Source: Sellimonas sp963559135 (GTDB taxonomy: Bacteria; Bacillota; Clostridia; Lachnospirales; Lachnospiraceae). From it: a stretch of 64,000 nucleotides of DNA. Shown here piece by piece: positions 42,215 to 51,788 of the stretch (position 1 is the first letter of the stretch; every line of letters starts with the position of its first letter). The notes under the pieces are model-generated. The model searched no databases. It was not told where the DNA came from and worked only from the letters and a program-made list of their open reading frames with translations. Made by a program: the position numbers and the translations under genes. The stretch lies in NCBI GenBank assembly GCA_963559135.1, contig CAUWJP010000014.1, positions 1-64,000 on the forward strand. The letters are read 5' to 3'.

Positions 42215-45046
42215 ATGGACAACAAACAATATATCCGCATACGCGGAGCAAATGAGCACAATCTGAAAAATATTGATCTGAACATACCGAGAAATGAACT
42301 GGTCGTACTGACGGGATTGAGTGGTTCCGGAAAGTCGTCTCTTGCCTTTGATACGATTTATGCAGAGGGTCAGAGACGATATATGGAGTCGTTGTCTTCC
42401 TATGCAAGACAGTTTCTTGGGCAGATGGAAAAACCGAATGTAGAGAGTATCGAGGGACTGTCCCCTGCGATTTCCATTGATCAGAAATCGACCAACCGGA
42501 ATCCAAGATCAACGGTAGGAACCGTTACGGAGATCTATGACTATTTTCGTCTCCTCTATGCGAGGATTGGAATTCCGCACTGCCCGAGCTGTGGAAAGGA
42601 AATCAAAAAGCAAACGGTTGATCAGATGACGGATCAGATCATGAGTCTTCCGGAGCGGACTAAAATTCAGCTTCTTGCACCGGTGGTAAGGGGGAGAAAG
42701 GGAACTCATGCAAAGCTTCTGGATAAGGCGAAAAAGAGCGGGTATGTCCGGGTTCGTATTGATGGGAACATGTACGAGCTGACAGAAGAGATCAGCCTGG
42801 AAAAAAATATCAAACATTATATCGAGATTGTCGTAGACCGACTTGTGGTAAAGCCGGGAATCGAAAAGCGTCTGACCGATTCTATTGAGACAGTACTGAA
42901 TCTGGCAGAAGGGCTGATGACAGTCGATGTAATTGGAGGCGAACCGATCAACTTCAGCCAGAGCTTTTCGTGTCCGGACTGCGGTATCAGCATTGATGAG
43001 ATTGAACCAAGAAGTTTTTCGTTCAACAATCCATTTGGTGCATGTCCGGAATGTTTCGGTCTTGGATATAAGATGGAGTTTGATACAGATCTGATGATCC
43101 CGGATAAAGGGCTGAGTATTAATCAGGGAGCGATTGCGGTACCTGGATGGCAGTCATGTATGGATCCGTCGAGTTTTACCAATGCCATATTGCGGGCTCT
43201 TGGCGAAGCATATGGATTTGATCTGGATACCCCGTTTGAAGAGTATCCCAAAAAGATTCAGGACATTCTGCTCTATGGAACAAACGGAAAATCGGTAAAA
43301 GTCCGCTACAGAGGGCAGAGGGGAGAAGGTGTCTATGATGTGGCTTTTGACGGGCTTATAAAGAGTGTGGAGAGAAAATACCGGGAAACCGGATCGGAGA
43401 CGATGAAGGCCGAGTACGAGACATTTATGAGAATTACACCATGTCATGCATGTAAGGGGCAGAGACTGAAGAAAGAAGCGCTGGCAGTCACGGTAGGGGA
43501 TAAAAATATCTACGAAGTCACTGCAATGTCTATCGAAAATCTCCAGAAATTTCTTGAGAATCTGGAACTCACACCGGTTCAGGAAATGATCGGAGGACAG
43601 ATATTAAAAGAGATCAAGTCCAGAACCGGATTTTTGATGGATGTAGGGCTGGATTATCTGACACTTGCCAGAGCAACCGGAACGCTTTCTGGAGGAGAGG
43701 CACAGAGAATCCGGCTTGCAACACAGATCGGATCCGGACTTGTCGGGGTTGCCTACATTCTGGATGAGCCAAGTATCGGACTTCATCAGAGAGATAATGA
43801 TAAGCTGCTCAGTACGCTGAAGCATCTTCGTGATCTGGGAAATACGTTGATTGTGGTAGAACACGACGAGGATACAATGCTTGCTGCTGATTATATTGTG
43901 GATATCGGGCCGGGAGCCGGGGAACACGGAGGAGAGGTAGTTGCTGCAGGCACGGCCGAAGAGATTATGAATACGCCGGGTTCTGTCACGGGAGATTACT
44001 TGAGCGGAAGAATCCGTATCCCTGTTCCAGAGAAACGGGCAGTGCCGTCGGGATATCTGAAAATTGTCGGGGCAAAAGAGAACAACCTGAAAAATGTCAA
44101 TGTAGAGATTCCGCTTGGCGTTATGACTTGTGTGACAGGAGTCTCCGGTTCGGGAAAAAGTTCTCTGATCAATGAAATCCTGTATAAAAAGCTGGCAAAA
44201 GTATTGAATCATGCAAGAATGATCCCTGGAAAACATAAAGAGATTCTGGGGCTGGAGAAGCTTGATAAAGTCATTAATATTGACCAGTCTCCAATCGGGC
44301 GTACGCCACGATCCAACCCGGCCACATATACAGGAGTCTTTGACCTGATACGTGATCTGTTTGCGGCAACGCCGGATGCCAAAGCGAGAGGATACAAAAA
44401 AGGACGATTCAGCTTTAATGTAAAAGGCGGACGCTGTGAGGCGTGCAGTGGAGATGGAATTTTAAAGATTGAGATGCATTTTCTGCCGGATGTCTATGTA
44501 CCATGTGAAGTCTGCCACGGAAAGCGTTATAACCGGGAAACTCTGGAAGTGAAATATAAGGGAAAGAGCATTTACGACGTGTTGGATATGACAGTAGAAG
44601 AAGCTTTGACCTTTTTTGAAAATGTACCGAGCATCCGTAGAAAGATGGAGACCCTTTACGATGTGGGACTTTCTTATATCCGTCTGGGGCAGCCATCAAC
44701 CACCCTTTCAGGTGGAGAGGCGCAGCGGATCAAGCTTGCTGCTGAGCTGAGCAAACGCAGCACTGGAAAGACGGTTTATATTCTTGACGAGCCTACAACA
44801 GGACTTCACTTTGCAGATGTCCATAAGCTGACTGAGATTCTCAGAAGGCTTGCAGCCGATGGAAATACAGTTATTGTTATCGAACACAATCTGGATGTTA
44901 TTAAAACAGCAGATTATATTATTGATATGGGGCCGGAAGGAGGAGATAAGGGAGGAACTGTGATTGCAAAGGGGACTCCGGAAGAAATTGTCAACTGTCC
45001 GGAATCCTATACAGGACGTTATCTCGCCCCATTCCTTAAGAAATAA
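42215..45046 (+). CDS. uvrA: Excinuclease ABC subunit A
   Basis: Damage-recognition ATPase of nucleotide excision repair; 943 residues, the usual length. Two ABC modules are seen: Walker A GLSGSGKSSLA and GVSGSGKSSLI, signatures LSGGEAQRIRLA and LSGGEAQRIKLA, and Walker B YILDEPSIGL and YILDEPTTGL. Zinc-finger Cys pairs are in CPDCGISID...CPECFG and CEACSGDG...CEVCHG. The ATG at 42215 has AGAAGGG seven bases upstream; an in-frame ATG at 42194 overlapping the uvrB stop is also possible. Confidence 0.97.
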   Translation: MDNKQYIRIRGANEHNLKNIDLNIPRNELVVLTGLSGSGKSSLAFDTIYAEGQRRYMESLSSYARQFLGQMEKPNVESIEGLSPAISIDQKSTNRNPRSTVGTVTEIYDYFRLLYARIGIPHCPSCGKEIKKQTVDQMTDQIMSLPERTKIQLLAPVVRGRKGTHAKLLDKAKKSGYVRVRIDGNMYELTEEISLEKNIKHYIEIVVDRLVVKPGIEKRLTDSIETVLNLAEGLMTVDVIGGEPINFSQSFSCPDCGISIDEIEPRSFSFNNPFGACPECFGLGYKMEFDTDLMIPDKGLSINQGAIAVPGWQSCMDPSSFTNAILRALGEAYGFDLDTPFEEYPKKIQDILLYGTNGKSVKVRYRGQRGEGVYDVAFDGLIKSVERKYRETGSETMKAEYETFMRITPCHACKGQRLKKEALAVTVGDKNIYEVTAMSIENLQKFLENLELTPVQEMIGGQILKEIKSRTGFLMDVGLDYLTLARATGTLSGGEAQRIRLATQIGSGLVGVAYILDEPSIGLHQRDNDKLLSTLKHLRDLGNTLIVVEHDEDTMLAADYIVDIGPGAGEHGGEVVAAGTAEEIMNTPGSVTGDYLSGRIRIPVPEKRAVPSGYLKIVGAKENNLKNVNVEIPLGVMTCVTGVSGSGKSSLINEILYKKLAKVLNHARMIPGKHKEILGLEKLDKVINIDQSPIGRTPRSNPATYTGVFDLIRDLFAATPDAKARGYKKGRFSFNVKGGRCEACSGDGILKIEMHFLPDVYVPCEVCHGKRYNRETLEVKYKGKSIYDVLDMTVEEALTFFENVPSIRRKMETLYDVGLSYIRLGQPSTTLSGGEAQRIKLAAELSKRSTGKTVYILDEPTTGLHFADVHKLTEILRRLAADGNTVIVIEHNLDVIKTADYIIDMGPEGGDKGGTVIAKGTPEEIVNCPESYTGRYLAPFLKK

Positions 45047-45075
45047 TGAAAGTTACAGATTCTGGGAAAAAACTC

Positions 45076-45104
45076 TTTCCATTTCCAGGAAGATTGATTA
45101 TAAT
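45076..45104 (+). promoter_or_regulatory. Promoter of the MreB-like gene
   Basis: TTTCCA at 45076-45081, 17 bases, TATAAT at 45099-45104. It leaves a leader of about 100 bases before the ATG at 45215, in which I see no strong structure. Confidence 0.6.
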
Positions 45105-45214
45105 AACAAATGTATGCGTAGAACCAGAGGTTTATGAGTTCTTACATGCGAAAGAGGAAGTATAATAGACCAAAGAGGAGCGAATATAGAGGATTTGCGA
45201 AAGGGGTTTAGTTC

Positions 45215-46213
45215 ATGGCGGTAGTAGATATTGGAATTGACCTGGGGACAGCGAGTGTCCTTGTATATGTGAAAGGAAAAGGCGTTGTGCTCAAGGAGCC
45301 GTCCGTAGTTGCGTTTGACAGAGATACAAATGAGATCCGCGCAATCGGAGAAGAGGCAAGATTGATGCTTGGAAGAACACCAGGCAATATTGTGGCGGTA
45401 CGTCCGCTCAGACAGGGCGTGATTTCAGATTATACGGTTACAGAGAAGATGATCAAATATTTTGTGCAGAAGTCGCTTGGAAAGCGTACATTCAAACGCC
45501 CTCGTATCAGCGTCTGTGTGCCAAGTGGTGTAACAGAGGTTGAGAAAAAGGCTGTGGAAGAGGCGACATTCGCGGCAGGCGCAAGAGAAGTGCATCTGAT
45601 TGAAGAGCCGGTTGCAGCGGCAATCGGAGCTGGTATCGACATTTCCAAAGCATGTGGAAATATGATTGTAGATATCGGAGGAGGTACATCAGACATTGCG
45701 GTGATCTCTCTTGGCGGTACTGTTGTTAATACATCACTGAAAATTGCGGGAGACGATTTTGATGAGGCAATTGTGCGCTACATGAGGAAAAAACACAATC
45801 TTCTGATCGGAGAACGTACCGCAGAAGATATCAAGATCCGGATAGGTACCACTTATCCGCTGGTGGAGGACGAGACGATTGAGGTGCGGGGACGTAACCT
45901 TGTCACAGGTCTTCCAAAGACGGTAACGGTTTCTTCTTCGGAGACAGAAGAAGCTTTAAGAGAGCCGACAAGTCAGATTGTGGAAGCTGTGATTGGCGTG
46001 CTGGAGAGAACACCTCCGGAGCTTTCAGCTGATATTCTTGACAGAGGAATTGTTCTGACAGGAGGCGGTTCCCTGCTCAGAGGTCTGGAAGAGCTGATTG
46101 AAGAACGGACAGGCATCAATACGATGACAGCGGAGGATCCTATGCAGGTTGTTGCGATCGGAACCGGCCAGTTCGTCGAATTTATGAGTGAGAACAAAAA
46201 GTTTCATGTATAG
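45215..46213 (+). CDS. MreB/Mbl family rod-shape actin homologue
   Basis: A 332-residue bacterial actin that organises cell-wall synthesis. Phosphate loops are GIDLGTASVLVYV (residues 7-19) and DIGGGTSDIAVISLGG; the adenosine motif is LTGGGSLLRGL near the C-terminus. EEPVAAAIGAGI is also typical. No mreC or mreD follows and a terminator lies directly downstream, so this is a solitary copy like Mbl or MreBH rather than the mreBCD operon gene. A GAAAGGGG site precedes the ATG. Confidence 0.93.
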   Translation: MAVVDIGIDLGTASVLVYVKGKGVVLKEPSVVAFDRDTNEIRAIGEEARLMLGRTPGNIVAVRPLRQGVISDYTVTEKMIKYFVQKSLGKRTFKRPRISVCVPSGVTEVEKKAVEEATFAAGAREVHLIEEPVAAAIGAGIDISKACGNMIVDIGGGTSDIAVISLGGTVVNTSLKIAGDDFDEAIVRYMRKKHNLLIGERTAEDIKIRIGTTYPLVEDETIEVRGRNLVTGLPKTVTVSSSETEEALREPTSQIVEAVIGVLERTPPELSADILDRGIVLTGGGSLLRGLEELIEERTGINTMTAEDPMQVVAIGTGQFVEFMSENKKFHV

Positions 46214-46227
46214 AAGTCAAAACAGAG

Positions 46228-46267
46228 GGACTGTTGCGGGAGAAATTGATCACCTTCGCAACAGTCC
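46228..46267 (+). terminator. Hairpin after the MreB-like gene
   Basis: GGACTGTTGCG (46228-46238) pairs with CGCAACAGTCC (46257-46267). The downstream T tract is poor (TGTTGCTTTA). Confidence 0.65.
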
Positions 46268-46337
46268 TGTTGCTTTATGGCCGTGTGAATGACGGTGGCG
46301 GTCAGGCACTGCAGACAAATACAGATGGAGGAAACAG

Positions 46338-48548
46338 GTGGAAAAGATAACGGGATACATTGACCATATTATTTTCAGAAATGAAGAGAATGGTTACACG
46401 GTATTTCAATTTAATAACGAAAATGGAGAAGTGACCTGTGTAGGGAAATTTCCGTATATTGGGGACGGAGAATTTCTGGAACTGGAAGGTGAGTACGTGA
46501 TGCATCCTTCTTATGGACTGCAGCTCCAGGTAACGGGCCATAAGGTAAAGGAGCCGGAGGACAGGGAATCGATTGAACGGTATCTTGGATCTGGGGCAGT
46601 GAAGGGGATCGGTCCTGCGCTTGCAGGGAAGATTGTTGCAAAATTCGGCGAGGATACGTTTCGCATTATGGAGGAGGAGCCGGAGCGTCTGGCAGAGATT
46701 AAGGGAATCAGTGAAAGAAAGGCCAGAGAGATCTGTGTCCAGGTAGAAGAAAAGAAAGACCTCAGACAGGCAATGATTTATCTGCAGAAATACGGGATTT
46801 CCATAAATCTTGCGGTCAAAATCTATCAGAAATATGGCCTTGGAATTTATAGTGTTCTGGAAGAAAATCCATACAGGCTGGCGGATGATATTGAAGGAGT
46901 CGGATTTAAAACGGCAGATGCGATAGCCTCCAGAATTGGAATTCACACAGATTCGGATTTCCGAATTCAGAGTGGGATTTTTTATACACTGCTTCAGAGT
47001 GTACAGGAAGGGCATGTATATCTGGAAGAAAATACGCTTTCGGCAAAAGCGGCACAGCTTCTGGAAGTGGAGATTACAGATATTGAGAAGTATCTGATGG
47101 ATCTTGCCATGGAAAAGAAGGTTGTTCTGAAACAGGATGGAGAGCAGGTCCGCGTGTATCCGGCAAAGTATTATTACATGGAGATGAATACGGCGAGGAT
47201 GCTCAAAGAGCTGAACATCCGATATGAAGAGGATGACAGCCTGATCCGGAAGAAGATTGAAAGACTTGAAAAACAGAATGACTCTACGCTGGATGAAAAG
47301 CAGAGGGAAGCTGTGGCGGAGGCGGTAAAAAATGGGATTTTTATTCTGACCGGAGGACCGGGAACAGGAAAGACCACTACGATCAATGCCATGATCCGAT
47401 ATTTCCTGAGTGAAGGGATGGACATTCGTCTTGCCGCGCCGACCGGACGTGCGGCGAAACGGATGACAGAGACGACTGGATATGAAGCGCAGACAATCCA
47501 CCGTCTTCTGGAAGTAAGCGGGAATCCGGAAGAAACGGAGAAAGGCGGATTTGGAAGAAATCAGGAGAATCCCCTGGAAACAGATGTGGTGATTATTGAT
47601 GAAATGTCCATGGTTGATCTGCCACTGATGCATGCACTTCTGTCTGCAGTGATACCGGGGACAAGGCTGATCCTTGTAGGGGACATCAACCAGCTTCCGT
47701 CGGTGGGGCCTGGGAAAGTGCTCAAGGATATGATTGATTCTGAAACGTTCCCGGTTATGATGCTGACACGGATCTTCCGGCAGGCACAGGAAAGTGATAT
47801 TGTCGTTAATGCCCACCGGATTAATGCGGGGCTGGAAGTACGGCTCGATAATAAGAGCAGAGATTTTTTCTTTTTAAAAAGGCAGGATGCGGACGTTATC
47901 ATCAGCGTGATTCTGGCACTGATCCAGAAAAAACTTCCGCGGTATGTGGATGCAAAAATGACGGATATTCAGGTGCTGGCGCCGATGAAGAAGGGGCTTT
48001 TGGGAGTGGAACGATTAAACAGAATTCTGCAGCAGTATTTAAATCCTCCGTCTCCTAAAAAGCAGGAAAAGGAATATGGAGAAAGAATATTCCGAGTTGG
48101 CGATAAAGTGATGCAGACGAAAAACAATTACCAGCTGGAATGGGAGATTGCTACAAAATACGGTCTGGTTGTTGATAAAGGGATTGGAGTTTTTAATGGA
48201 GATATCGGAATTGTGACGGATATCCATACATATGATGAAACTGTGGAAGTCGAGTTTGACGAAAAACGTAAAGTAAAATATCCGTTTAAGCTGCTGGATG
48301 AATTGGAACTTGCCTACGCGGTTACGATTCATAAATCTCAGGGAAGCGAGTATCCGGCAGTCATTATTCCTCTCCTTTCAGGGCCAAAACAGCTTTATTG
48401 TAGGAATTTATTGTATACAGCAGTTACAAGAGCAAAAAAATGTGTTACACTTGTAGGAAGCGATACTGTTTTTCAGGAAATGATTCGAAATGTAGAAGAA
48501 CAGAAGCGGAACACTTCTCTCTCGGAGCGAATCCGGGAGCTTTCGTAG
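46338..48548 (+). CDS. recD2: RecD2-like SF1 DNA helicase
   Basis: A 736-residue 5'-3' helicase of the RecBC-independent RecD2 group. The N-terminal domain (about 1-300) has an OB-like start (ITGYIDHIIFRNEENGYTVF) and helix-hairpin-helix repeats (VKGIGPALAGKI, IKGISERKA, IEGVGFKTADAI). The helicase core has Walker A LTGGPGTGKTTTI near residue 337, VIIDEMSMVD and the motif V/VI region AVTIHKSQGSEYP near 660 and LLYTAVTRAKK. The start is GTG at 46338, six bases after GGAGG. It is linked to comF by 21 bases. Confidence 0.94.
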   Translation: MEKITGYIDHIIFRNEENGYTVFQFNNENGEVTCVGKFPYIGDGEFLELEGEYVMHPSYGLQLQVTGHKVKEPEDRESIERYLGSGAVKGIGPALAGKIVAKFGEDTFRIMEEEPERLAEIKGISERKAREICVQVEEKKDLRQAMIYLQKYGISINLAVKIYQKYGLGIYSVLEENPYRLADDIEGVGFKTADAIASRIGIHTDSDFRIQSGIFYTLLQSVQEGHVYLEENTLSAKAAQLLEVEITDIEKYLMDLAMEKKVVLKQDGEQVRVYPAKYYYMEMNTARMLKELNIRYEEDDSLIRKKIERLEKQNDSTLDEKQREAVAEAVKNGIFILTGGPGTGKTTTINAMIRYFLSEGMDIRLAAPTGRAAKRMTETTGYEAQTIHRLLEVSGNPEETEKGGFGRNQENPLETDVVIIDEMSMVDLPLMHALLSAVIPGTRLILVGDINQLPSVGPGKVLKDMIDSETFPVMMLTRIFRQAQESDIVVNAHRINAGLEVRLDNKSRDFFFLKRQDADVIISVILALIQKKLPRYVDAKMTDIQVLAPMKKGLLGVERLNRILQQYLNPPSPKKQEKEYGERIFRVGDKVMQTKNNYQLEWEIATKYGLVVDKGIGVFNGDIGIVTDIHTYDETVEVEFDEKRKVKYPFKLLDELELAYAVTIHKSQGSEYPAVIIPLLSGPKQLYCRNLLYTAVTRAKKCVTLVGSDTVFQEMIRNVEEQKRNTSLSERIRELS

Positions 48549-48569
48549 GGAAAATCAGAATAAAAAAGA

Positions 48570-49277
48570 ATGAAGAAAATATGGAAACTGCTTTATCCGG
48601 ATGTATGTCCGTTCTGCGGGAAGGCGCATGATAAAGGACCATGTACAGACTGCCTGAAACAGCTTCCGTGGACGAAAGAGCCGATATGTAAAAAATGCGG
48701 CAAACCAATCGGAAATGAACAGGCAGAGTATTGCAGGGACTGCCGTGAGAGAATTGAGGATGGGAACTGCTGGTTTGACCGAGGAAGGAGCCTTTGGGTG
48801 CATCGGCCTCCGGTGAGCGGCTCCATCTATCAGTTCAAGTTCAAAAACCGAAGAGTATATGCCCAGTATTATGCGGAGATGATGGCAAAACAGCTGGGAA
48901 GCCAGATCCGAAAATGGAAGGCAGAGGTGATCATTCCGATCCCTATGGATGCGGGAAAGAAAAGAAAACGTGGTTACAATCAGGCAGAAATTCTTGCTTG
49001 CGAGCTGGGGAAGATCACTGGAATTCCGGTAGAGACCGGACTGCTCCGAAAACGGAAAACAGCAGATGCCCAAAAGCGTCTGAATCGTCAGGACAGAGCA
49101 CACAATCTGGAAGGAAGTTTCTGGGTTGAACGAAAAACCAGACTTCCGGAGCGGGCACTTCTTATTGACGATATCTATACGACAGGAAATACGGTCAATG
49201 AAGCAGCGAAAACACTGAAGAAATCAGGGGTCAGGCATGTTTTCATTTTAACGATAAGTATTGGACAAGATATTTGA
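48570..49277 (+). CDS. comF: ComF family protein (phosphoribosyltransferase-like)
   Basis: A 235-residue protein of the ComFC/GntX type linked to DNA uptake and replication restart. Eight N-terminal cysteines form two zinc sites: C13, C16, C25 and C28, then C40, C43, C55 and C58. The phosphoribosyltransferase fold has the PRPP motif ALLIDDIYTTGNT near residue 195 and YNQAEILA. In relatives the enzyme activity is unproven. It follows recD2 by 21 bases, a pairing seen in other Firmicutes. Confidence 0.92.
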   Translation: MKKIWKLLYPDVCPFCGKAHDKGPCTDCLKQLPWTKEPICKKCGKPIGNEQAEYCRDCRERIEDGNCWFDRGRSLWVHRPPVSGSIYQFKFKNRRVYAQYYAEMMAKQLGSQIRKWKAEVIIPIPMDAGKKRKRGYNQAEILACELGKITGIPVETGLLRKRKTADAQKRLNRQDRAHNLEGSFWVERKTRLPERALLIDDIYTTGNTVNEAAKTLKKSGVRHVFILTISIGQDI

Positions 49278-49290
49278 TTTTTGATATACT
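49261..49290 (+). promoter_or_regulatory. Possible promoter of the cdaA cluster
   Basis: TTGGAC at 49261-49266, 18 bases, TATACT at 49285-49290. The -35 lies inside the end of comF. Confidence 0.5.
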
Positions 49291-49323
49291 GAACATAGTT
49301 TTCTGAGGATAGGAAGGTGAAAT

Positions 49324-49731
49324 ATGGTAAACGAAGAAAAAATAAAGCTGATGAACAAAATGGCTCTTTATGAGGAGAAATATGGAAAAGAGGATTTGAA
49401 AATAGCTTCCTATTACAAAAAAGATTACATCAGTTATCAGACAATTATTACCGTGATCTGGGTTACGATAGGATATGCGATTCTCTTTGGAGTAGTTGTA
49501 GCTGCATTTATGGAAACCTTTCTTGATGAGGCTACTTTGCTAAGCGTAGTTCTGATCATACTTGTAGCCATAGTACTATATCTGATTCTTGCTGTTTCTT
49601 ACGGGCTTTTTGCTTCCAGGTTTTACCAGAAGAAGCATATCAGGGCAAAGGGGAGAGTAAAGCACTATGTCTGTATGCTGACTCAGCTGGAGAAATTCTA
49701 CAGTAAAGAAAGGAAGAAAAAGAATGAGTAA
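49324..49731 (+). CDS. Two-helix membrane protein upstream of the cdaA cluster
   Basis: An unrecognised 135-residue protein. A charged N-terminal region of about 40 residues precedes two predicted helices (about 41-62 and 72-96), then a basic C-terminus with KKHIRAKGRVKHY. No catalytic motif is visible. The C-terminal end overlaps the next membrane protein's start by eight bases, so they are translationally coupled. It is probably the first gene of the c-di-AMP cluster. AGGAAGGTGA precedes the ATG. Confidence 0.7.
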   Translation: MVNEEKIKLMNKMALYEEKYGKEDLKIASYYKKDYISYQTIITVIWVTIGYAILFGVVVAAFMETFLDEATLLSVVLIILVAIVLYLILAVSYGLFASRFYQKKHIRAKGRVKHYVCMLTQLEKFYSKERKKKNE

Positions 49732-50854
49732 TTTATTTGTCCTAAAGGAGCAGCTGCAGGCCTTTTATGCGAAGTACTCAAAAGAGGTAGACAAAATCGT
49801 ACAGTTTCTGCTGGCTTTTATCGTATTTTATCTTGTGAATTCCAAGATTGGCTATATGGAGGCTGTAGCGAATCCGCTTGTTACTTTAATACTGGCTCTG
49901 ATCTGCGCGTTCCTTCCTGGAACACTTACCGTGCTTATTACAGCGGTACTGATTTTGATCCACGTATATGCCCTGTCCATGGGAGTTATGATTGTGACAG
50001 CAGCCCTGTTTGTAGTGATGTTCATTTTCTATTTCCGGTTTACGCCGGAGAAGTCAATGATTGTCCTGCTTGTTATGGTTGCATATTTTTTCAAAATTCC
50101 GTTTGCGGTTCCAATGTCTTTTGCACTGATGGGGACACCGATCTGTATCATACCGATCTTTTTCGGTACGCTGGTCTACTCCATGATCAACTATCTGGAA
50201 ATGTCGGCTACGGCAGTGACTGGAGCAAGTGGAATGGCCGGGGAGATGACATTGTTTGCTACACAGATTCTGCAGAATAAGGAGATGTGGGTTTATATCG
50301 CTTCTTTTGTTGTGGCATTTCTGGTTGTCTACACACTCAGAACCAGCGAGTTTGATCAGTCATGGAAAATCGGTGTGGCGGCAGGAGCAGTTGCCGATAT
50401 TATTGTAATTGTAGCAGGAAGTATTGCTTTCAGTGTTCAGATTGATTATGTGACACTGATTTTCGGAAATATTATTTCAGTTCTTCTGACACTGATTCTG
50501 GAATTTTTCATTTTCTCTGTGGACTATTCCAAGGCAGAGAAATTTCAGTACGAGGATGACGAATATTACTATTATGTCAAGGCGATACCAAAGGTATCGG
50601 TTGCTGTTCCGGAAAAACGGGTGAAAAAGATCAGCAGACGAAAGACGGATTCTAAAAAGAATGATAATAAAACCCGGGAAAACGTAGTAAATGAGCGGGA
50701 AGTGATTTCTCCGTCTCCGGCAGAAAAGACTCCGGAGAAGACGTACATACCGGGGATGACAGAAGAGATGCTTCTGGCGAAACAGCTCCAGGAGGAGATG
50801 GATCTCGAAAAGCTTCTGAAAAATGAGCTGAACGAGAAAGAAGAATTAAAATAG
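49724..50854 (+). CDS. Polytopic membrane protein upstream of cdaA
   Basis: An unrecognised 376-residue membrane protein. About eight helices fill residues 25-275, and from about residue 280 a charged cytoplasmic tail follows, first basic (KRVKKISRRKTDSKK) then acidic (LLAKQLQEEMDLEKLLKN). The membrane part has no transporter motif I can name; SGMAGEMTLFATQILQ is the most conserved-looking loop. It ends 55 bases before cdaA, suggesting a functional tie to c-di-AMP signalling or osmotic control, by context only. Confidence 0.72.
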   Translation: MSNLFVLKEQLQAFYAKYSKEVDKIVQFLLAFIVFYLVNSKIGYMEAVANPLVTLILALICAFLPGTLTVLITAVLILIHVYALSMGVMIVTAALFVVMFIFYFRFTPEKSMIVLLVMVAYFFKIPFAVPMSFALMGTPICIIPIFFGTLVYSMINYLEMSATAVTGASGMAGEMTLFATQILQNKEMWVYIASFVVAFLVVYTLRTSEFDQSWKIGVAAGAVADIIVIVAGSIAFSVQIDYVTLIFGNIISVLLTLILEFFIFSVDYSKAEKFQYEDDEYYYYVKAIPKVSVAVPEKRVKKISRRKTDSKKNDNKTRENVVNEREVISPSPAEKTPEKTYIPGMTEEMLLAKQLQEEMDLEKLLKNELNEKEELK

Positions 50855-50909
50855 CAAAAGAAAAAAGGGGATAATATGGGTGAGTATAAAATGATTGGAG
50901 GTGACAGGA

Positions 50910-51788
50910 ATGACTAGCAAATTTTTTGAAGCGCTGAGAGGTTATTTTCCGGACTGGTATCTGCCGGATATTTACTGGACGGATATTGTGGAAATTGTGA
51001 TTGTGGCGTTTCTGATCTATCAGATCATGGTCTGGATCAAAAACACGAAGGCATGGATGTTGTTAAAGGGAATCCTGGTCCTGGCTATCTTCATTCTTGT
51101 TGCAGCCATATTTAAAATGAATACCATTTTGTGGATTGCAAGGAACAGTGTATCGATCCTTGCGACCGCGGCGATTGTGGTCTTCCAGCCAGAGCTTCGT
51201 CGGGCACTGGAAAAGCTTGGGGAAAAACGGTTCCTCACGGCGATCGTACCGCTAGACAAGGGGAAAGAAAATGAGCGGTTCAGCAGCCGGACGATTGATG
51301 CGATTGTGGAAGCATGCTTCGCCATGGGAAAAGTAAAGACAGGAGCACTGATTGTAGTAGAGCAGGCGATCCGCCTGACGGAGTACGAAAGTACCGGAAT
51401 CTATATGGATTGTATAGTATCTTCCCAGGTTTTGATTAATATTTTTGAACACAATACTCCGCTTCATGATGGTGCCATTATTATCAGAGAAAACCGGATT
51501 GTTTCTGCGACTTGTTACCTGCCGCTTTCAGATAACATGGGGATCAGCAAGGAACTGGGGACACGCCACAGAGCGGCTCTCGGAATGAGTGAGGTCAGCG
51601 ATGCGCTGATTATCGCCGTATCTGAGGAGACAGGCTACGTGTCTGTAGCGCGTGGAGGACAGCTTGTGCGAAATGTGACACCGGAATATCTCAAGGAGAG
51701 CCTGATCAAGATTCAGACGAAAAATACGGAAAAGAAAATAGCGAAATTGTGGAAAGGAAGGCGGAAACATGAAAAAGAAACTGACTAA
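50910..51788 (+). CDS. cdaA: Diadenylate cyclase CdaA
   Basis: Makes the essential second messenger c-di-AMP from two ATP at the membrane. Of 292 residues, the first 100 include membrane helices (EIVIVAFLIYQIMVW and LLKGILVLAIFILVAAIF), and the DAC domain follows with the DGA motif HDGAIII near residue 187 and RHR in TRHRAALGMSE. The start is the ATG at 50910, six bases after GGAGGTGA; a TTG at 50895 is less likely. It overlaps cdaR by 20 bases. Confidence 0.96.
   Translation: MTSKFFEALRGYFPDWYLPDIYWTDIVEIVIVAFLIYQIMVWIKNTKAWMLLKGILVLAIFILVAAIFKMNTILWIARNSVSILATAAIVVFQPELRRALEKLGEKRFLTAIVPLDKGKENERFSSRTIDAIVEACFAMGKVKTGALIVVEQAIRLTEYESTGIYMDCIVSSQVLINIFEHNTPLHDGAIIIRENRIVSATCYLPLSDNMGISKELGTRHRAALGMSEVSDALIIAVSEETGYVSVARGGQLVRNVTPEYLKESLIKIQTKNTEKKIAKLWKGRRKHEKETD

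Noticed and set aside
46302..47816. Long minus-strand open frame (504 codons) opposite recD2
   Set aside because: It lies entirely over well-supported recD2 coding sequence, has low-complexity hydrophobic/His-rich composition and no ribosome site.
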